Of a DNA stretch of 48,180 nucleotides, positions 39,668 to 46,016 are shown piece by piece. A program made the position numbers and the translations under genes. The notes under the pieces are model-generated. The model saw nothing but the letters and a program-made list of their open reading frames with translations, was not told the DNA's origin and did no database searches. Every line of letters begins with the position of its first letter. The stretch's first letter is position 1. The DNA is taken from the IMG/VR virus record IMGVR_UViG_3300042346_001214, positions 1 to 48,180 of that record, one strand, 5' to 3'. Source of the DNA: a virus.

Positions 39668-40393
39668 TTACAGACCTAAACCTCTTCTGGCTATAGCCTT
39701 ATCTAAAATTGTTTCAGCGCCTTCCCTACCTTGAACTTGTTTGTAAATATTCAATAGGTCTTTGCTTGACAAATCATCTAATTTATACTTGCCGCTTAAG
39801 TACTCCTCTGGTTTAACTCTAAAATTTTCTCGAAAATCAGGTCTTGCATTTTCTTTGAGGTAGTTGTAAGTATTGCCAATACCTGACTGAACACCCCTAC
39901 CCAAATTACCAGCCACAGTTTTAATTCTTTCACCCGTCTCCGCAAATTGCTGCCCTCTTAAGTCAGGATTGCGGATGGCATCATAGATATTGTCTCTAGG
40001 TGTGTTAGGTCTATCTCTGTATACCTTTTGAACAGTGCCACGAAGATTTTGGTAAATGTCCGTACCACCCCCCATGCCCTCAGCTTGAGGGTAGCTAGAA
40101 ACTGGATTACCAAATCTATCTTCTGTCCACTCTTTAAGGGAAGTAGCTGAACCACCTCTTAAGTTTTGAGGGATATCTTTAAAATCAAAGCCCCCTTTAT
40201 CAAAGTCTTCAGGAGGAGTTACAACTGAAGCCTGAATACCTCCAAAGTCTAGAGGTTCGCCCTTAAGCGCCCTATAGCCAGCATATCCACCAGCAGCAGC
40301 CAATCCGAGTAAGCCAGCACCAGCACCTAAACGTTGCTTGCCAGTAGAGTTCTTAATGTTGTTAATAATTCCGAAATTTACAAAATGTCTCAT
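39668..40393 (-). CDS. Candidate head-internal protein with MRHFVNF N-terminus and a glycine-zipper helix
   Basis: A 241-residue protein is annotated from ATG 40393, one base after the upstream stop. The in-frame ATG at 40405 would add MHYN and overlap the previous gene. It begins MRHFVNF, then a glycine-rich transmembrane-like segment (residues about 22-42, RLGAGAGLLGLAAAGGYAGY), then a long polar region. The same tag and one hydrophobic segment appear in the 291-aa neighbour. Function unknown, packaged protein suspected. Confidence 0.6.
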   Translation of the reverse strand: MRHFVNFGIINNIKNSTGKQRLGAGAGLLGLAAAGGYAGYRALKGEPLDFGGIQASVVTPPEDFDKGGFDFKDIPQNLRGGSATSLKEWTEDRFGNPVSSYPQAEGMGGGTDIYQNLRGTVQKVYRDRPNTPRDNIYDAIRNPDLRGQQFAETGERIKTVAGNLGRGVQSGIGNTYNYLKENARPDFRENFRVKPEEYLSGKYKLDDLSSKDLLNIYKQVQGREGAETILDKAIARRGLGL

Positions 40394-40394
40394 G

Positions 40395-41789
40395 TTATAG
40401 TGCATCCCAATTAACTTTTTTCAAACCTGTTCGCAGTACAGAGCGAACATCGCCATTCAAAGCTGAGTCGATGATTCGATTTTTAGAATCTTCATCAATG
40501 AACTGCCCTTGAGCTTTTGCCAAAAGTTGTTGACGCAACGACCTATCTTTAATTGAGCCAAGAGCAGCTAATTTCTGAGCTTCAAATACTTCTTCTTGTT
40601 GGTCGGCAGCTTTTTTCTTGTTGTAGATACCGTAAAGTGTACCTCCAATAGCTAAGCTTGGGGTAATTAGTGGGTCAAAAAAGTTTGCAACCTTGTCTGC
40701 GCCTCTAGAATATCGGGCAGTGCCTCTCCTTTTCTGCACTTCAGCTTGCTGGGCTGGAGTAAGCCTGTCAAGAGGATTATCCGTAATACCTTGCAGCAAA
40801 GGATTACCAGTAATATTAGCAGCTTCGCGAATCAAGTTGTCTGCATGGTATTGAGGACTATCAAAATAATTAGCTGCAAAATCTTGAGCATTCTTATCTT
40901 TAAGGCTATTTACCTTGTAGGCATCAAGCGCTCTTTGTTTGTTGAGCTTAGATAGCAAACCATACCCAGCAACTAATGTACCTCCGATTGCAGCAAGTGG
41001 AAGTGCTTTTTCTTTTTTAATGAAGAAAGGGTTACGAACACCAATCTTAGGAAATGCGAAGTTGGCTGGTGTAACTAAAGGGGCAGCACTAAAAAAGTTG
41101 TATGGCACTCTCACCTGAGTTTGAGGTTGTTGGGCTTGCGCTTGACGTTGTTCCAATAGTAGATTCCTTTTTGCAATTATTTCGGCAACTTTGTCGCGAT
41201 GAGCTTGAGCCTGAGCTTGTTTTTCTTTCTCAGCCTTCTTGTTTTTATATTGACCATAAGCTAATCCGCCCACTACTGCTGGAAATAACGTTCCAAAGGC
41301 TAGAGTACCTCTGATTTCGCTTGGAGTCATATCTCTATCAATAAGACCTCTAGCGACAGGGTTAATAACCTTATCTCGAATTGTATTGCCAACAGCAGTG
41401 GCAGCAGGTGTAACTAATGGGATATTAAATCCGCCACCAGCGTTGCCTGACTGCTTTCCCCCATATTTTTCATATAAGGCATCTTTTTCATCTGCCGCAA
41501 CTTTAGCTTTTTTAGCAGTTACTTCTGCCCCTTTAGCTGTACCACGCTCGGTATCTGTAAGAGGTGGTGCTTTAGGAGGCTCAGAAGCCCGTCTTTCGCG
41601 TTCGCCAGCTACTTTAGCCCTGACTTTCATTACAGCCTCTTCACTTAGCTGCTCCTGACGAGACTTACCGCGTAGACCACCGCTACCAGCTTTACGAGGA
41701 GTTCTAGTATCTCCCCAAGTTACTCTGCCGCTACGAGTTTGACCTGTGAACTGCTGCTGGGGTGCAAACTCTGCTTTCAAACTTAGCAT
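40395..41789 (-). CDS. Modular candidate head-internal protein with three A-x-F/hydrophobic units
   Basis: This 464-residue protein has A-x-F at residues 6-8 (AEF), 242-244 (ANF) and 368-370 (ANF). After each comes one Gly/Ala hydrophobic helix followed by lysines (161-184 TLAFGTLFPAVVGGLAYGQY, 262-283 LPLAAIGGTLVAGYGLL, 373-393 LITPSLAIGGTLYGIY). Between them are charged Gln/Lys-rich helices. Cutting at each motif would release peptides with one helix each. The ATG at 41789 overlaps the protease stop by 7 bp, so production is coupled to the protease. Confidence 0.65.
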   Translation of the reverse strand: MLSLKAEFAPQQQFTGQTRSGRVTWGDTRTPRKAGSGGLRGKSRQEQLSEEAVMKVRAKVAGERERRASEPPKAPPLTDTERGTAKGAEVTAKKAKVAADEKDALYEKYGGKQSGNAGGGFNIPLVTPAATAVGNTIRDKVINPVARGLIDRDMTPSEIRGTLAFGTLFPAVVGGLAYGQYKNKKAEKEKQAQAQAHRDKVAEIIAKRNLLLEQRQAQAQQPQTQVRVPYNFFSAAPLVTPANFAFPKIGVRNPFFIKKEKALPLAAIGGTLVAGYGLLSKLNKQRALDAYKVNSLKDKNAQDFAANYFDSPQYHADNLIREAANITGNPLLQGITDNPLDRLTPAQQAEVQKRRGTARYSRGADKVANFFDPLITPSLAIGGTLYGIYNKKKAADQQEEVFEAQKLAALGSIKDRSLRQQLLAKAQGQFIDEDSKNRIIDSALNGDVRSVLRTGLKKVNWDAL

Positions 41790-42805
41790 TTAGCTGTGCC
41801 TCGTACATACTTCTTACCAGTCGTCGATAAATTGAACTGAGCCAGCTTGTTAGTACCACGTTTGTATGTGGTTTGTTGTTGTAGTTGTGGAATCGTCATA
41901 CCACTCTCAGCACCGCCTTGTAATTGAGACTGAGTTTGTGCTGCTTGGTCTTGCTGAGTCATTACGCCAGCCTGTGCTTGCTGGTTCATTTGTTGCATCA
42001 ACTGGGTCAAACCGAGTAGTTCGATAATCTTGACACTGAAGCCATTCAATTGAGAGTAAATCAACTGTAACAAGACTTCAGGACTGTCGATATTAATCGC
42101 ATCGTTGTCATAGGCATTTTTGAGCAAGAGCCACAATTTCTGGCAAATTTCGTTGTATTCGTCTTGAAGGTCGTCAATTGCTTGGTCATTAGCATCAAGC
42201 TCGTCCCAAGTTACCGCATTTCCGCTATCAGGAATACCTGAAAAGTTAGCGGTCATTGCTTTGCTTACCTTCTTGTGAAATAGTCCCATGTTGGGAATTG
42301 CGGGGATTGGCACTAGGCTGAGTTCCATGATGCGATGTTCGTTAGGGTCAAGGTTAAGTCCCATGCTCACACTTTTAACGCCACTACGCAACGCTTCGAT
42401 ACCTTTAGCTGCTGCAACCTTAACACCAGATAAGAACATTCCAAGCTTACCTACTAAATGCTTGGAATTTTGGTTCGGTAAATCTGCTTCCGTAATTACT
42501 TTTGTGAATGCTCTTCCGTTAATGCTTCCAATGGTATTTGGAATATCTTTTTTGTGGTCAGCACAAACAGGTACAACTGTGCCGCTATCGATAGCTCGGT
42601 TAGTATGTTCGACAATTGTATTGAGACGTTCAACACTGAAATCATGTTCAACATCAGTACTATCAGTAAACTTGCCTTCAGTGGCTACAAGAGCCGTGTA
42701 CTCGTCTTTAATAGGAGTGCCAGAAACCAACACCTGCCCCAACTCAAAGTTGGCTCTTGATGCTGGGGCTTTAAAATAAGCAATATTAGGTGAGGTTTTT
42801 TTCAT
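41783..42805 (-). CDS. Prohead (capsid maturation) protease with flanking A-x-F motifs
   Basis: This 340-residue protein contains a herpesvirus-assemblin/HK97 gp4-type serine protease domain. His84 in VCADHKKD and Ser147 in GVKSVSMGL are the likely catalytic pair, with the characteristic RIMELSLVPIPAIPN strand (residues 158-171) following. A-x-F motifs bracket the domain at 18-20 (ANF), 186-188 (ANF) and 322-324 (AQF), consistent with self-processing. The region after 188 is helical and Gln-rich, scaffold-like. The gene starts at ATG 42805 with no clear Shine-Dalgarno and diverges from an XRE regulator. Confidence 0.85.
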   Translation of the reverse strand: MKKTSPNIAYFKAPASRANFELGQVLVSGTPIKDEYTALVATEGKFTDSTDVEHDFSVERLNTIVEHTNRAIDSGTVVPVCADHKKDIPNTIGSINGRAFTKVITEADLPNQNSKHLVGKLGMFLSGVKVAAAKGIEALRSGVKSVSMGLNLDPNEHRIMELSLVPIPAIPNMGLFHKKVSKAMTANFSGIPDSGNAVTWDELDANDQAIDDLQDEYNEICQKLWLLLKNAYDNDAINIDSPEVLLQLIYSQLNGFSVKIIELLGLTQLMQQMNQQAQAGVMTQQDQAAQTQSQLQGGAESGMTIPQLQQQTTYKRGTNKLAQFNLSTTGKKYVRGTAKC

Positions 42806-42849
42806 TGTTAGCTAATGCGCTATCATAACTATATAAGTATTATCGTAAC
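42806..42849. promoter_or_regulatory. Divergent promoter between protease and XRE gene
   Basis: This 44-bp A/T-rich gap holds -10-like TATGAT and TATAGT on the minus strand and TATAAG-type sequences on the plus strand. It probably serves both genes and could contain the operator of the XRE protein, although no clear palindrome is visible. Confidence 0.35.
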
Positions 42850-43095
42850 ATGAACGACAAGTCACTCTTTAACCAGCAAGTCGGGGATAAGCTACGCCGC
42901 CTTCGTAAAGCCAAGAACAAATCTCAGGCAAGTGTTGCCGCAGATTTTTCTTTTGGGCAAGATGTTGTTAGTGAGATTGAACGTGGGGTAAAAACAATCA
43001 GTGCATTTGAGTTAGCCGCTTTCAGTGCGTATTATGAAAAGCCAATAACTTATTTTTTTATGAACTCTGACTTAAACAAAGCTAAAAATTCTTAA
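42850..43095 (+). CDS. XRE-family (Cro/CI-type) helix-turn-helix regulator
   Basis: This 81-residue protein has a single HTH_3/XRE domain (LRRLRKAKNKSQASVAADFS, then VVSEIERGVKTISAFELAAF, ending EKPITYFF). It lies on the plus strand inside the minus-strand head block, with only 44 bp between its ATG and that of the protease. Control of the head operon promoter, or its own, is the simple inference. Its 3' end overlaps the 3' end of the 211-aa gene by 14 bp. Confidence 0.88.
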   Translation: MNDKSLFNQQVGDKLRRLRKAKNKSQASVAADFSFGQDVVSEIERGVKTISAFELAAFSAYYEKPITYFFMNSDLNKAKNS

Positions 43096-43717
43096 AGTGT
43101 TTGAACGAAGTTGACATAGAAGCTAATTGTGGTACACCTCTACGACTAGGTAAAGCTTGACGAAGTTTAGATAACGCCTCACCAATTTTAGGTTTAGCTT
43201 CTTTTATAGCAGCTAAACCCATCTTAGGAGCATCATGAAAATAAAACTTAGGTCTAGTTACTATTTGAGCCTTGGCTGTTTGTAACGCAGCTTTACCAGA
43301 CTCACTCATAATTTCTCTTGGTGTTAACTTACGACCAAGTTCCTTTTGCTTATCGTAAACTCCTCGGACATTCCGATAAGTTGCAGACATTCCATCTGCA
43401 ATAGGATTTCCCCAACCTTCACTGTCGCGTAATACTTGACCCCCAGTTTCAAGTGCTGCTTTGGCAACACGTTGAGGCAATTTATCTCCTGCATTGGCTT
43501 GAAAGGTATCTTTAGCTGTCTTTGCCCATTTAGGGAAGTTAGTGGCGTTCATAGCTATAGGAAGCGCACTCAAATCACCAAAGCTAGGTTTATAGCCATA
43601 AATAAGGTTATAACCTGCGTGTTTTGCTGCATCAAAAGCGGAAGGAATGTCTACGTGTTGAAGAGCCTGAAGCCCCTCAAACATAAATTCAGCTTGTTGT
43701 GGTTGTTTAGTGGTCAT
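43082..43717 (-). CDS. Candidate head-internal protein with N-terminal AEF motif
   Basis: This 211-residue basic protein has A-E-F at residues 9-11 (QQAEFMFEG), matching the N-terminal position of the motif in its operon neighbours. It is mainly helical and Ala/Lys/Arg-rich, with a C-terminal LRQALPSRRGVP segment. It has no obvious transmembrane helix. DNA association in the capsid is possible given its charge. No family is recognised. Confidence 0.6.
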   Translation of the reverse strand: MTTKQPQQAEFMFEGLQALQHVDIPSAFDAAKHAGYNLIYGYKPSFGDLSALPIAMNATNFPKWAKTAKDTFQANAGDKLPQRVAKAALETGGQVLRDSEGWGNPIADGMSATYRNVRGVYDKQKELGRKLTPREIMSESGKAALQTAKAQIVTRPKFYFHDAPKMGLAAIKEAKPKIGEALSKLRQALPSRRGVPQLASMSTSFKHFKNF

Positions 43718-43825
43718 CTGTGTAAATGTAAAAGTATGTCGAAAAAGGAATATAGAACTCTCAATATGTTAATTCTATCAGATGTAGGAGGGAAGACTAG
43801 AATTATGAATAGAACGAGCGCTACA

Positions 43826-45421
43826 TTAAACGCGATTGATGATTTGGACACTTTTAGCTACCTTATTTACTATATTCTTTTCTGCCCCAACAAAGTTGAG
43901 TGCTTCTAGTCCTGACTCTACTATACGAGGCAAGTTGGCTGCATCTGGTATAGGTAATCGAGGCGTTGTGAATGTTGAGTAAATGGCTTTGGCAGTCGCA
44001 TTACCTAGTGATTTGTTAGATGCTAGTAGTGCGAGTCCAGCGACAAATGCAGTAGCGGCGATAGCAATCTTAATTGGTGTACCTAAGCCGCCTTGAGGTG
44101 GTCGATTCGGAGGCTGTTTCTTGGGGTCAAAATCTTCTTCATCAATATCTTCAGAGAGCGACCAAAAACATTGGCACATCGGATGCAGGGGCAAAATAGG
44201 TCTAGCTGAATTGCGCCATACGGTAGGGTTTCCAGCTTTATAATTAATAACATCTCCGCTATTTCTTTGGTTTTCAATTATCTCAAACAAGTAGTACTCA
44301 AGACCATCTTGAAGTTCACAATCTTCACAAGGTACTGGGTCAGTTCTTTTGCTTCCACTTGCTAATCTTTTATATCGGCTAATCAATGCGTACTCTCGGT
44401 CTACATTCCATCTAAAGCGCTTGTATCTGTCTGCCTTACCACCAAATGCTGCTACCTTACCGAAGTTGTATGCAATTGCCAACTCGGTCTTCACGATTAC
44501 ATCGGGTGACTGCTGCTTAAATGCCCCTTGCAAGCCTTGTGTGTCTTTGTTGATAATGTTCCTAATTCGTACTTTGAGAAGGTTGAGGTCGTATTCGTAC
44601 TTGTTGCGTTGGGACTTGATGTTAGTGATGTACTCTCGGTTGGCAGCTAGAAATATTGCCACTGCCTTACGGATATTTGCATTGCTTTCGGCTGAGTAAG
44701 ATGCTTGTAATACTCTACGACGCTTACCAAGGTAGTTACTCGATATAAAGTTCTGTTTCTCATCACTACTACCGTACAAGAAGTTCATCATGGCAGCTTT
44801 GGCGCTGTTTGTGCTATCGCTTATTTTGTTGAGCATATAGACATTGCGCGACACTTCATCCGCTATCTTGACGCGCTCTTGGATTTTGGCTACTTCGTTG
44901 ATATTGGTCTGCTCTGCTCGTTGGTTTAATAAGTTCTGAACAGCTTTTTTGGTAAGCGCGTATCTGGCTCGATTTTGCATATTTTGCCCGTAGTCATCAT
45001 TGGCTGCAAACTCTGCTGATAGCTCTTTGGTATCTTCAGTTATCACCTGCGTGTCAAAGTACTTGCGAATATCATCATCGCCATACTCGTACAAATAGTC
45101 GTACATCTGATGTCTAAGCGCCAACTTAATCATCGACTCAAAATTGGTAGTCAGAACTTTACCGAACTCGACCTGCACCTTAGCAAAATACTTGTTAGTG
45201 ATATCACTCACATTCTTTTCTGCAAAACGTTCGTAGAGCTTGTCTGGTACTTCATAGATACTTACATTAGATTTGGCAATCCATTTAGCTAATTCATCCA
45301 CAAAGGTGTTCTTGGCAAAGTCGCTATTAATTGCTCTACGAACTTGCAACACTGATTCGGCTAGTGCTTTGAAATACTCTTGGGTCTTGAACTCTTTGAA
45401 GCTATTGGACTGTTTTCGCAT
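43826..45421 (-). CDS. Phage Mu gpF-like minor head protein
   Basis: This 531-residue protein starts at ATG 45421 (MRKQSNSFKEFKT). The upstream extension would need a GTG at 45457. The region of residues about 300-420 matches the Mu gpF/SPP1 gp7 domain: KTELAIAYNFGKVAAFGG, then VPCEDCELQDG and RPILPLHPMCQCFW, with the C-x-x-C and H-P-x-C-x-C residues. These minor head proteins associate with the portal and procapsid. A C-terminal hydrophobic Ala-rich segment (IKIAIAATAFVAGLALLAS) is present. It is usually beside the portal gene. Here the portal is at the opposite end of the window. Confidence 0.85.
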   Translation of the reverse strand: MRKQSNSFKEFKTQEYFKALAESVLQVRRAINSDFAKNTFVDELAKWIAKSNVSIYEVPDKLYERFAEKNVSDITNKYFAKVQVEFGKVLTTNFESMIKLALRHQMYDYLYEYGDDDIRKYFDTQVITEDTKELSAEFAANDDYGQNMQNRARYALTKKAVQNLLNQRAEQTNINEVAKIQERVKIADEVSRNVYMLNKISDSTNSAKAAMMNFLYGSSDEKQNFISSNYLGKRRRVLQASYSAESNANIRKAVAIFLAANREYITNIKSQRNKYEYDLNLLKVRIRNIINKDTQGLQGAFKQQSPDVIVKTELAIAYNFGKVAAFGGKADRYKRFRWNVDREYALISRYKRLASGSKRTDPVPCEDCELQDGLEYYLFEIIENQRNSGDVINYKAGNPTVWRNSARPILPLHPMCQCFWSLSEDIDEEDFDPKKQPPNRPPQGGLGTPIKIAIAATAFVAGLALLASNKSLGNATAKAIYSTFTTPRLPIPDAANLPRIVESGLEALNFVGAEKNIVNKVAKSVQIINRV

Positions 45422-45458
45422 GGTGCTAAGATGAAATTGATATGTATATCTTAACACT

Positions 45459-46016
45459 ATGTCACAACCTACACCAGAACCTTACGTCGATACCGTAAGG
45501 AAGCAGAAAGAGAAAGACCTCATTAATGTCACCAAGAAGACGCGCAAGCACATTCCTGCCTATGTTTTTCAAGCTCATGCCAATTTACTTGAGCGATTTC
45601 CAGATTCAGGACATTTTCTAACTCCAGCATTTGTCTACCAAACACTTCGCGAGATTACCAAGGCGGCTAAGGCTCAACTATGTGCTGATGAAACTTCGAC
45701 CATTGACATTTTTGGGTTAGGTAAATTGGTACTGCTCCGAAAGAAAGCTTACAGGAGCGAAGACAAGACCAAGCAGCAGCTATATTTGAAGTTCAGGCAC
45801 TCCAATGTCTTCTTGTATGAAATTCGCAGACATCACGGTACAGCCACACCAGCCGAACTCAAGACACTAGAAAAGTCTGACAATTACATGAAGGAATTGC
45901 AAACTAAACGTGAGAAGTTCTTACGCGAACGGGAAATGAAGCGAAAGGGCGAACTCGATGAACTTGACCCAAGCAATTATTTGAGTCAATTTTCAGGTGT
46001 ACTAGACCTTAACTAA
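45459..46016 (+). CDS. Small basic protein, possibly HU-like DNA-binding
   Basis: This 185-residue basic protein starts at ATG 45459 and diverges from the gpF-like gene. The segment TLREITKAAKAQLCADETST-IDIFGLGKLVLLRKKAYR and later FRHSNVFLYEIRR recall the fold order of HU/IHF proteins (helix pair, strand with an FGxG turn, final helix), but the match is loose. A charged C-terminal coiled segment with KREKFLREREMKRKG follows. It overlaps the convergent LamG gene by 4 bp. I treat the function as unknown. Confidence 0.55.
   Translation: MSQPTPEPYVDTVRKQKEKDLINVTKKTRKHIPAYVFQAHANLLERFPDSGHFLTPAFVYQTLREITKAAKAQLCADETSTIDIFGLGKLVLLRKKAYRSEDKTKQQLYLKFRHSNVFLYEIRRHHGTATPAELKTLEKSDNYMKELQTKREKFLREREMKRKGELDELDPSNYLSQFSGVLDLN

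Noticed and set aside
43736-43909. 57-aa plus-strand ORF (MSKKEYRTLNMLIL...)
   Set aside because: It overlaps the gpF-like gene by 84 bp and has no Shine-Dalgarno or recognisable motif. The 5' part lies in a real gap, so it is not fully excluded.
45459-46016. Confident HU/IHF assignment
   Set aside because: Only the order of elements matches. The hallmark proline-containing arm could not be identified.
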